From positions 1 to 39,413 of the forward strand of contig SDNO01000003.1 in the NCBI GenBank assembly GCA_004524435.1: DNA of 39,413 nt. Reading direction: 5' to 3'. Each line of letters begins with the position of its first letter. Positions within the stretch are counted from its first letter, which is position 1. Source of the DNA: Candidatus Thorarchaeota archaeon. Its GTDB lineage: Archaea; Asgardarchaeota; Thorarchaeia; Thorarchaeales; Thorarchaeaceae. The position numbers and the translations under genes were made by a program. Under the pieces are notes generated by a model that was not told where the DNA came from, made no database searches, and saw only the letters and a program-made list of their open reading frames with translations. Shown piece after piece: positions 8,124 to 15,604 of this stretch.

Positions 8124-8993
8124 TTATTTGTCGTTTTGTTTGTTTTCATCCAGAGGTTTGACAAGCAACCCCTCGTCCGTCACTTTGAGGACCACCCGTT
8201 TCTCAATGCCTGCAAGTTTCTTGACCTCTTCGGGGACAACGAGTCTTCCCTTGGCATCGACTTCAGTGATATCACCATAGAGTGTATGTTTCTGTCCCTC
8301 GATCAGACCATCGCGGATATGCAGAACTCTATCAGCATACTTCGCTACACGTGGATTGTGTGTGACATTGACAACGGTTGTTTGAAGATCAGTGTTTGCC
8401 GTCCTGACGTAGTCCATCACCCTTTCTGAAGTCTCAGTATCAAGCTCGCCGCAGATTTCATCACCCAGAATCACGTCAGGTTCATTTGCCAGTGCGACAC
8501 ATACTGCAACTCGCTGAATCTGTCCTCCAGATAGCTGACTCGGTCTATGATCTGCTCTCGCCTTCAGACCCATGGTATCTAGCAGCATCTTAGCTCTCTT
8601 GGACGCTGTGTCTTTCGACTTCCCTGCTATACGCATCGGGAGAAGAACATTCTCAAGGGCGGTCAGACCCTCCACCAGGTTTTCCGTTTGCCAGACGAAT
8701 CCAATCTTTCTCCTTCTGAACTCCACCGCCTGATCGTCCTTCAGCTGACTGATGTTTTGTCCATCGAAGACCACCAAGCCGCCCGTTGGCCTATCCAGCG
8801 TGCCAAGGATTTTCAGCAATGTTGATTTGCCGCTGCCTGATGCTCCCATGAGGCTGACAAACTCCCCCTCCTTCACCTCGAAATCTATTCCTCTGAGGGC
8901 GATCACTTCTTGTGGGCCTTGATTGTATATCTTAATGAGGTCACGGACCACAATCTTGTTTTCTTTTGTAATTCGATCTAGGTCTTCTCCCAT
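8124..8993 (-). CDS. ABC-transporter ATPase (LolD/MacB-like) fused to a C-terminal AbrB-type domain, cassette 2
   Basis: The 289-residue protein powers the FtsX-type permeases encoded just upstream. Residues 1-235 are a complete nucleotide-binding domain: Walker A GASGSGKST (about 50-58), Q-loop FVWQ, signature LSGGQIQRV, Walker B VILGDEI with catalytic Glu, and H-loop THN. Residues about 243-281 (EVDAKGRLVVPEEVKKLAG ... GLLVKPL) match the SpoVT/AbrB swapped-hairpin domain, which is normally found in DNA-binding regulators and MazE-type antitoxins. The ORF track starts at a GTG (9002), but GGAGTGAT sits at Shine-Dalgarno distance from ATG 8993. The paralogue at 14724 has the same GGAGTGAT-4 nt-ATG layout and an alignable N-terminus. 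The Walker B neighbourhood is DEICGELD rather than the usual DEPTGNLD. Fusion and ATPase calls are firm; DNA binding is inferred. Confidence 0.93.
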   Translation of the reverse strand: MGEDLDRITKENKIVVRDLIKIYNQGPQEVIALRGIDFEVKEGEFVSLMGASGSGKSTLLKILGTLDRPTGGLVVFDGQNISQLKDDQAVEFRRRKIGFVWQTENLVEGLTALENVLLPMRIAGKSKDTASKRAKMLLDTMGLKARADHRPSQLSGGQIQRVAVCVALANEPDVILGDEICGELDTETSERVMDYVRTANTDLQTTVVNVTHNPRVAKYADRVLHIRDGLIEGQKHTLYGDITEVDAKGRLVVPEEVKKLAGIEKRVVLKVTDEGLLVKPLDENKQNDK

Positions 8994-8998
8994 GGGTA

Positions 8999-11806
8999 TC
9001 ACTCCGTTGTTCTGAGTTCTTCTGCGAGGTTACGATTCAGTATTCTATTCGAGATGAAGTATGTGGAACCTAGGGCAAATGCTAGGCTCAGAGCCAGCAG
9101 CAGAGCTGTTACAGTTGGGGGTACTAGAAACCGGACTGTAAGGCGTGACCACTCAACAAGCAATCCAGAACCTGCGTATACAAGTGGCATGTTCATCACT
9201 GTTAGTGTTAGGAAACTTGCGAGTACGAGCCCCAGAGCCGCGCCGATAAGTGTGCTGAACGCACTATCAAGTAGAAGAGATGTACTAAGAGAATGTCTCT
9301 GTGTACCCATGGCTCTCAGGATTGCGAGCTGCTTCCTGAGTTTCCGGCCACGAATCATCGTCAGGAGGACCATCCCTGCCGTCAGATATCCGAGTGAGAA
9401 TATCAGATTGAGTGCATAAACTCCGTAGATTGACCCACTTGTCGCAGACCGGAATAGGGCATCATACTCCTGTGAGGGGACATCATAGGAGAGAGTTTCA
9501 TTCGAGCACGCTTCTCGGATGCTCTGCACGACGGCCTCAGGATTGCTTCCTTCTTTCACACTAACATAGACTTCAGTGATTCGCGACGTATTCAGCGTTT
9601 GATAGACGTATTCTATGTTCATGATGATGAAGTCAGTCGCATCTGCAACGCCTGGAAGATACGTCTTGCTCTCAGTAGTTTCGTCATCTGATAGAAGCCC
9701 CACGATTGTGCAGTTATTCTCCAGCAGCGTTTCATTATGGAGAAAGCTGACTGAGATTTCGTCTGTATACACGGGTTGACCACTGCCGGACTGGTCGGCG
9801 GTTTGAAACAATGGCTTGAAGGATGACAGGATGTTCGATGAATTGGAGAGAAGGCTCAGAGTTGCTTCTATGTCGCGTGTGTCAACAAAGTAAGGCAACC
9901 AGAATGCTGCTCCTGACCAACGCTCCGGCTGAACGGCATACACGGGGTATGTAGTGTTCACCTCGAGCAGTTCAGTTCCGGCCCGAGTCATATATCTCAG
10001 CCAGGCAACTGTCCTGAGCAGGCCTGCAGCGCGGTGAACCCCTTCTATGTCGGCGACTTCGTCAACAAAGGCACAACTTGCATACTCTGAGCCCGGTTCG
10101 ATGTGAATGACTATGTCTGCTCCTGCTTCGAATGTGTACAGGTCTCTGATGTGTTCTGCTCCAGTACTAGAGGCAATGGCCGAGAAGAATCCTGATGCAA
10201 AGACCAGTACGATGAACATCGTACCAAGAGCTTCACTGGTCCTGAACACACGTAGATTCCTGCTGAGGACTCTGGGGCCGATTGCCAGTTTCGTTTTTCC
10301 CACTCTCCCAAGGACCTTTCTGCGAAGAAATGGACCCAATCTCGAAAGAGCTTTTGCCGAGCCTATTATGAGCGCAGAGAAAAGCAGAATGAGAGTCATA
10401 GCGAACAGAACAGAACCTGAGCTGGAGATTCCTTGTTGTCCTAGTCTTCCAAGCATTGGAATCACCAGAATCGCCGATACTGCAGCAATAGAAATCTCCC
10501 ACACGGGACTCACCCTTTCACACCCTTGCCGAGTGGTCTGGCGGTCTATCTTCATTCTCGCCTCGCTGGGCAGCATGATTAGTGCTCTCAATGCAGATGG
10601 AAGACTGACTGCTACTCCAACGACGAAGGAAAATGAAAACACATAGAGAATCAACTCAGGATTCAAGGCCTGTTCAACTGCAATGGTTCGAGACAGATCA
10701 AACTGGAGCGGACCAGAAGTGGTTCCCGATAATACCGCAGCCAAGATTCCAGTGCCCACAGCCCCGAAACTGCCCAAGATGCCCGTCACAAGAGCGCTGC
10801 CCATCACCCAGACGAATGCCTGTCTTCCCTTCGCACCCCTTGTCACTATGTTTCCAATCTCTCTCCGTCTTTCATCGGCGAGAATCTCAGAGTTGTAGTT
10901 CACCAGCATGATGCCCATAATCACACTTGGGACCGAAAAGGCCAGAGCAACGAGTGTCATGGTCGAGGACCATGAGCCGTAGCCATACACGGATTCGAGC
11001 AAGTCAAAACGTTCAACGAGGGCATAGGGTAAGGCCGCCTGCTCTATCCTTTTCTTCACGGTCTTCAGTCCGGGCACGATGGAGGCTGGGTCAGACTGAT
11101 GAAGCAGATTCCGGTCCAGCTGCAGCCAGAAGACATGTCGGATTCCATTGAGGCCTCCTAGCTCCAGACTTCCATACTGATACTCAAGCGACTGACGTGA
11201 CGTCAATATCTGCAAGCTGCTGAATTTCTGACTTGCAGCCATTTCTGTACTCGGAGCTATGGAAAAAGTTCCAATGACTGTGAGATTGCCGTAGTGGAAT
11301 ACAGGCTTGAACTCGGAATCGTATACAACCAAAGGAATCTTCCATGTTTCCCCAAAGGCAAGTCCTTCTTCTATGAAGAGCTGTTCCTCAACATAACATT
11401 CCCCGTTTCGGAGAATTGTGTCATCACTCAATGAGAAGGATGCACCAAAGGATTGGAAGAAGGTGTTGTTGACGCCTAGTATCGTTCGTCTTGAGGCTCC
11501 TGGTAAGTCTCTGGGTTTGGAGTAACCTTGAGCTACAGACAACATTTCTAGATTCGAAACGTCCTGTTGTTCAATGATGTCGTGAAATAGAATGGGAAGG
11601 GTGGTTGAATTCTGGGCGTAGAAACTATTCGTAACTGAAACTTCTAGATCAACCTCTACCTCTGATGTCATCTCGGAGAGCACGTTGCGACTGGAGGCGT
11701 CCAGATAGAGCAGCGCTCCGCCGAGCACACCTGATGCGATCGAAAAGACCACCACTGTCACGAGGACTTGGGGAGCTTTTGATGTGAGTCGCGACTTCAG
11801 GAACAT
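8999..11806 (-). CDS. FtsX/MacB-type ABC permease B, cassette 2
   Basis: This 935-residue permease belongs to the type VII (MacB/LolCE/BceB-like) superfamily, which works by moving substrates or signals on the outer face rather than through a channel. I count ten membrane segments. One lies near residues 11-35, followed by an extracytoplasmic domain of about 240 residues. Six more are in the middle, then a second external domain, and three at the end. This amounts to two FtsX modules. The cytosolic motif before the final helices (RKLRKQLAILRAMGT) is the FtsX-family coupling region. Its ATG directly abuts the TAG of the preceding permease (TAGATG) with GGGAGGGGG upstream, and it overlaps the ATPase start region, so the three genes are translationally coupled. 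It is a paralogue of the 15605-18424 protein (both begin MFL-SRL-S-APQVL). The substrate is unknown. Confidence 0.9.
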   Translation of the reverse strand: MFLKSRLTSKAPQVLVTVVVFSIASGVLGGALLYLDASSRNVLSEMTSEVEVDLEVSVTNSFYAQNSTTLPILFHDIIEQQDVSNLEMLSVAQGYSKPRDLPGASRRTILGVNNTFFQSFGASFSLSDDTILRNGECYVEEQLFIEEGLAFGETWKIPLVVYDSEFKPVFHYGNLTVIGTFSIAPSTEMAASQKFSSLQILTSRQSLEYQYGSLELGGLNGIRHVFWLQLDRNLLHQSDPASIVPGLKTVKKRIEQAALPYALVERFDLLESVYGYGSWSSTMTLVALAFSVPSVIMGIMLVNYNSEILADERRREIGNIVTRGAKGRQAFVWVMGSALVTGILGSFGAVGTGILAAVLSGTTSGPLQFDLSRTIAVEQALNPELILYVFSFSFVVGVAVSLPSALRALIMLPSEARMKIDRQTTRQGCERVSPVWEISIAAVSAILVIPMLGRLGQQGISSSGSVLFAMTLILLFSALIIGSAKALSRLGPFLRRKVLGRVGKTKLAIGPRVLSRNLRVFRTSEALGTMFIVLVFASGFFSAIASSTGAEHIRDLYTFEAGADIVIHIEPGSEYASCAFVDEVADIEGVHRAAGLLRTVAWLRYMTRAGTELLEVNTTYPVYAVQPERWSGAAFWLPYFVDTRDIEATLSLLSNSSNILSSFKPLFQTADQSGSGQPVYTDEISVSFLHNETLLENNCTIVGLLSDDETTESKTYLPGVADATDFIIMNIEYVYQTLNTSRITEVYVSVKEGSNPEAVVQSIREACSNETLSYDVPSQEYDALFRSATSGSIYGVYALNLIFSLGYLTAGMVLLTMIRGRKLRKQLAILRAMGTQRHSLSTSLLLDSAFSTLIGAALGLVLASFLTLTVMNMPLVYAGSGLLVEWSRLTVRFLVPPTVTALLLALSLAFALGSTYFISNRILNRNLAEELRTTE

Positions 11807-14560
11807 CTAGACCCCCTCCCTCTCCAATGAGTGTGCCCAGCTGGCGTCAAGAGCTTGGTTGAGTTCGATATTCGCCCCTACCAATGTCACAATCACGTTG
11901 ACAAGGAATACAGTGGTAATGAACAGCGCAAGAATGATTCCCATAAGCGCAATCGGGATAGAGATCTGTATTGGAACCGGGTACTTGTACCATGAGCCGG
12001 AGTGGGTGTCTGCAAAGAGTAGTAGTTCGTTAGATATCATTAGGGGGGAAAACATCATGACCATGAGTAGGCTGAAGAATGTGAGCGCTACGGTTTCAGA
12101 TACTTGTGTCTTTGTGACATCTCCCCTTGTACTCCCCATGGCCTCAAGAATTGCCATCTCTCTTCTTGCTTTCTGGAGACTCTCCATGGAATACAATAGG
12201 AAGACTGCAATGCTTGCCAATAGACCAACCATCACTGTTACCGTGTCAACTCTCCTCTGGACAAGGTACTGTGGGCTTTGCGTAAGGATAGTGGTCTCGA
12301 TATGAGCTGAAGACCATTTTCCCTCGTCAATCACTTGTGAGGCCCCGTGAGCTATGAGGTCGTATGCAAGTTGAGCGCCCGCCTCTGATTCATCCACCCG
12401 GGCGAAGATTATTGGATCAAGTGTCTCAGCCTTCTGTATTATCTCAGACGCACTACCAATATTGATGAAGACCTTCTGTTGACCTACCACATATGAGTAA
12501 CCGAGACCCGTATAGACCAGCTTCCCATCCTTTGATACGAGCCTATCAGGAAGATAGTCTACAACTGCCACAATGACAAACTCGAAGACCTCAATCTCGT
12601 TGCCGGATTTGAGAAAGGCCCGAAGAAGATCATCCTCTCCAATCTCCATATCACTGGCGATATCTTCCGTCACTATTGCCCCAAGAGGGTTACTTGCGAG
12701 CTCATTCAATGCGATACGAAGGTCTGATTCCTCCAAGTGAATTCCATGTTCGTCATAGGCAACATAAGAGAGTTGTTCCGGATTGACTGCCACAAAGTCT
12801 GCAGTATTACCCCCCTCTGTACTTAGGTCAAGCCGAGTAGCTGCTGCAAAAGTTGCGTTGGTGCAGTAGGGATGAGATGTGACATTGGAGAGGAAAGGCT
12901 GCCAAGAGTCCGGAGAGCTTGAATCCAGGTGAAACGAAACATCACCACCAATGGCGAATCTAGTGTTGACAGTCGCCGTGTAGGGAAGTGTCGTGCTTAC
13001 GAGTGCAGAATTCCACGATGAGCTCAATGCCAAAACAAGCACCATGGCCGCTGGGACTGCAGAGGCTGATTCTTTCACCATCCTCCTTATTCCCACACTC
13101 GCGGATACTCTGCCCATCAACGGGCTGAACATCTTTGCCAACCATGGGGATCCTTTTCTAACGATTCCTATGGAAAGATTGGCAAGCCCGATGAATATGA
13201 CGAGAGGAAGGGACTCGAGGATGAGAGACACCACGAAATCATCTCCAGAAGCGAAACCTCCCAAGTGTAGACTACTGAAAACCAAGAGCCCAATGACAAT
13301 CAAGACAAGGTCCCACCGAAGAATGCCCGTGATCCGTGAGTACTTGCCTAACTGTGCACCCTGAGGTTCTGTGTCCACACGAGTACGGTAGTGAGAGAGG
13401 TAAGCCGCAGCCGTTATCATGGGCAAACCAGTTCCAATGACAATGCCGAAGATTAGGCAATCAAGAGTCACCAGAACCCTTGAGTTCAGGAGCAGTGAAA
13501 AATCGAAAGTGAGAAATCCAGTAGAACTAGTAGCCATCCAACCGAGTAGTGTTCCTAACAGGAATCCTATTCCTGCCGCTGCCAAAGAAAGGGCGAGGAG
13601 TTCGAAGTTGAGGATCCTGTTCAAGTAGGACTGAGGCACTCCACGAGCATGGAGCCTGTTGATCTCTTTCTTCCTCTCAGTCACATGTTTCCGTACCACT
13701 AATAGAGAGGTAACCACTGCCAGCACCAATGAACTCCCGGCACGATATACATTGACCAGGCGCAATTCCTGCAGATATGTTTGGTACTCATTGATACCTT
13801 CCTTCAGCATGCCAATGACAGTGATGAGAGACCAGTCTCTCGTAACACCGTAGTCCTCATCCAGACTCCTAATTGACTCCTCGACTTGAGTGAGGACCGA
13901 GAGGCTCGTACGAGGGTTGAAAGGCGTCACGACATTCTCTGGCACCGATACGTAGACATACCCAGTTTTTGCAAACGTGATTAACTGTTCCAGGACTATG
14001 GCCTTTGCCAATGAATACTGGTTGGGGTTGTGGTTATCCACCGCTCCCAGCTCGAAAATGCCAACCAGAGTGAGTTGATAATCTGTTCTAGGTAGCATGA
14101 CTGTCATATTGACGTCGAATCCAAGTGTGCTCTTCAGGGCTGAAGCGACGCTCTGCTCTAGCGCAATCTCAGATCTGTTTGCTGGCATCCTCCCCTCTAT
14201 TATCCTGAATACAGTGGGATAGTTCTCGATGAAGAGATCGTCTATGTAGGCTGTTGTCGTTTCAACTTCCCATAATAGGGACTTATAGAGGGTTGTCAGT
14301 CTGGCTCGAACAGTAGCCACTGATCCTGCCTTTGCCACGCCTTCCATCTCACGAATCTCATCGAGCTTATGCTGGAGATACTCGGCCTGAGCAGTCATCG
14401 ATGCAGGCCCGACGTCAGTGTGCTCATCCCACTCGCTGAGTGACTCAGTATCAAGATAGACCATCAAGCCAACGATACTTGCAGAACATAGCATGAAGCA
14501 GAACACAGTCACTATTTGGCTGCGGGACTTCTGTAGTATCTTGAGACTCAATGGGACCAT
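11807..14560 (-). CDS. FtsX/MacB-type ABC permease A, cassette 2
   Basis: The 917-residue protein is a second, distinct FtsX-type permease that presumably pairs with permease B to make a heterodimer. A membrane segment sits at about 15-35 and a large external domain follows. A middle block contains several helices, including the coupling segment RKEINRLHARGVP. A second external domain precedes the last three helices, which come after the coupling segment RREMAILEAMGSTRGDV. Its closest relative in the window is the 18424-21213 protein (shared SMHKWDE/SLSEWDE-type N-terminal external motif). The ATG at 14560 has a good Shine-Dalgarno (CGGAGGAAT) 7-8 bases upstream. It is the first gene after a 163-base gap that holds a TATA-like element and a palindrome, so this cassette may also have its own promoter. 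Confidence 0.9.
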   Translation of the reverse strand: MVPLSLKILQKSRSQIVTVFCFMLCSASIVGLMVYLDTESLSEWDEHTDVGPASMTAQAEYLQHKLDEIREMEGVAKAGSVATVRARLTTLYKSLLWEVETTTAYIDDLFIENYPTVFRIIEGRMPANRSEIALEQSVASALKSTLGFDVNMTVMLPRTDYQLTLVGIFELGAVDNHNPNQYSLAKAIVLEQLITFAKTGYVYVSVPENVVTPFNPRTSLSVLTQVEESIRSLDEDYGVTRDWSLITVIGMLKEGINEYQTYLQELRLVNVYRAGSSLVLAVVTSLLVVRKHVTERKKEINRLHARGVPQSYLNRILNFELLALSLAAAGIGFLLGTLLGWMATSSTGFLTFDFSLLLNSRVLVTLDCLIFGIVIGTGLPMITAAAYLSHYRTRVDTEPQGAQLGKYSRITGILRWDLVLIVIGLLVFSSLHLGGFASGDDFVVSLILESLPLVIFIGLANLSIGIVRKGSPWLAKMFSPLMGRVSASVGIRRMVKESASAVPAAMVLVLALSSSWNSALVSTTLPYTATVNTRFAIGGDVSFHLDSSSPDSWQPFLSNVTSHPYCTNATFAAATRLDLSTEGGNTADFVAVNPEQLSYVAYDEHGIHLEESDLRIALNELASNPLGAIVTEDIASDMEIGEDDLLRAFLKSGNEIEVFEFVIVAVVDYLPDRLVSKDGKLVYTGLGYSYVVGQQKVFINIGSASEIIQKAETLDPIIFARVDESEAGAQLAYDLIAHGASQVIDEGKWSSAHIETTILTQSPQYLVQRRVDTVTVMVGLLASIAVFLLYSMESLQKARREMAILEAMGSTRGDVTKTQVSETVALTFFSLLMVMMFSPLMISNELLLFADTHSGSWYKYPVPIQISIPIALMGIILALFITTVFLVNVIVTLVGANIELNQALDASWAHSLEREGV

Positions 14561-14648
14561 TGCGGATTCCTCCGGTGCTCAGGTATCAGCTGGCTTCTCG
14601 AAACACACCGTATCCATTCTCCACGATTCTTGCCCAGTGCTGTATTCA

Positions 14649-14680
14649 GAAACCGGTTTCGTTGATACTGCCTAATAAGC
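14649..14680 (-). promoter_or_regulatory. internal promoter with a perfect 12-bp palindrome (candidate operator)
   Basis: In the gap between the two ABC cassettes the minus strand reads GCTTATTAGG at 14680-14671, a TATA-like element. About 26 bases downstream, at the predicted transcription start, lies the perfect palindrome GAAACCGGTTTC (14649-14660). A symmetric site at a start point is what a dimeric repressor would bind. Who binds it is unknown; the AbrB-type domains encoded on either side are candidates. Confidence 0.4.
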
Positions 14681-14723
14681 AGACTCCTTGAAGCAGCAGG
14701 CGGTTTGCTCCTGCGCTCTCAGC

Positions 14724-15599
14724 CTATGATTGCTCGTCTTCTTCGAGATGCGTTTCAAGTGGCCGCATGAGGAGCCCTCTGTCTGTGATCTCGAGGACCA
14801 CTCTCTTTCCGATGTTGGCCAGTTTCCTGACTGATTCTGGAATCACGACTCTGCCCTTTGCATCGACCTCTGTCATCTCTCCGTAGATGGTGTGTTTCTG
14901 TCCCTCGATTAGGCCGTCTCTGATGCGGAGCACTCTATCTGCTGTGGCCGCAACCCGGTCATTATGTGTTACATTGACAACCGTCGTGCCGAACTGCTCA
15001 TTAATCATGCGAACGGATTTCATGACCATGTCAGTTGTTTCCGTGTCTAATTCTCCGGTTATCTCGTCGGCCAAAAGAAGCTCTGGTTGGTTAGCCAGTG
15101 CCACACAGATTGCCACCCGCTGGTTCTCGCCGCCTGAAAGCTGATTCGGTTTGTGCTCCATCCTCTTGGAGAGGCCCATCGTCGTGAGAAGCATCTCAGC
15201 ACGTTCTTGGGATTTGTCTTTGGGAGCTCCTGCTAGATTCATCGGCAGCATGACATTCTTCAGAGCGGTGAGGCCTGGTACCAGATTGCCACTCTGCCAA
15301 ACGAAACCGACCTTCCTGCGTCGATACATCATTGCCCTATAGTCATCAAGTAGAGTCACGCTATGCCCATCAAAAAGGACGCTTCCAGCAGTGGGTTTGT
15401 CTAAGGCGCCTAGCAGTTTGAGGAGAGTTGACTTTCCACTTCCTGACGGACCTACAATGGTTATGAATTCGCCCTCCGAGACTTCGAAGTCAATGCCTCG
15501 TAGAGCAATCACTTCTTTCCTTCCCCTCTTGTAGACCTTCATCAGGTCTCTGACCACGACTTTGTATTTTTCCGCAATCTCTTCTATGTTCTCAGTCAT
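14724..15599 (-). CDS. ABC-transporter ATPase (LolD/MacB-like) fused to a C-terminal AbrB-type domain, cassette 1
   Basis: The 291-residue protein is the paralogue of the 8124 ATPase. The ATPase domain has Walker A GPSGSGKST (about 50-58), Q-loop FVWQSGN, signature LSGGENQRV, Walker B LLLADEI with catalytic Glu, D-loop GELD and H-loop THN. Residues about 243-281 (EVDAKGRVVIPESVRKLAN ... GLLMRPL) form the SpoVT/AbrB-type domain, joined through the linker EGQKHTIYGEM, which is nearly identical in the paralogue. The C-terminus is acidic. The ORF track begins 53 codons early inside the upstream permease; ATG 15599 is correct because GGAGTGAT stands 4 bases before it and the paralogue aligns from there. 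It follows permease B after a 5-base gap. Whether the domain binds DNA or only regulates the ATPase dimer, as the extra domain of MalK does, cannot be told from sequence. Confidence 0.93.
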   Translation of the reverse strand: MTENIEEIAEKYKVVVRDLMKVYKRGRKEVIALRGIDFEVSEGEFITIVGPSGSGKSTLLKLLGALDKPTAGSVLFDGHSVTLLDDYRAMMYRRRKVGFVWQSGNLVPGLTALKNVMLPMNLAGAPKDKSQERAEMLLTTMGLSKRMEHKPNQLSGGENQRVAICVALANQPELLLADEITGELDTETTDMVMKSVRMINEQFGTTVVNVTHNDRVAATADRVLRIRDGLIEGQKHTIYGEMTEVDAKGRVVIPESVRKLANIGKRVVLEITDRGLLMRPLETHLEEDEQS

Positions 15600-15604
15600 C
15601 AGAA

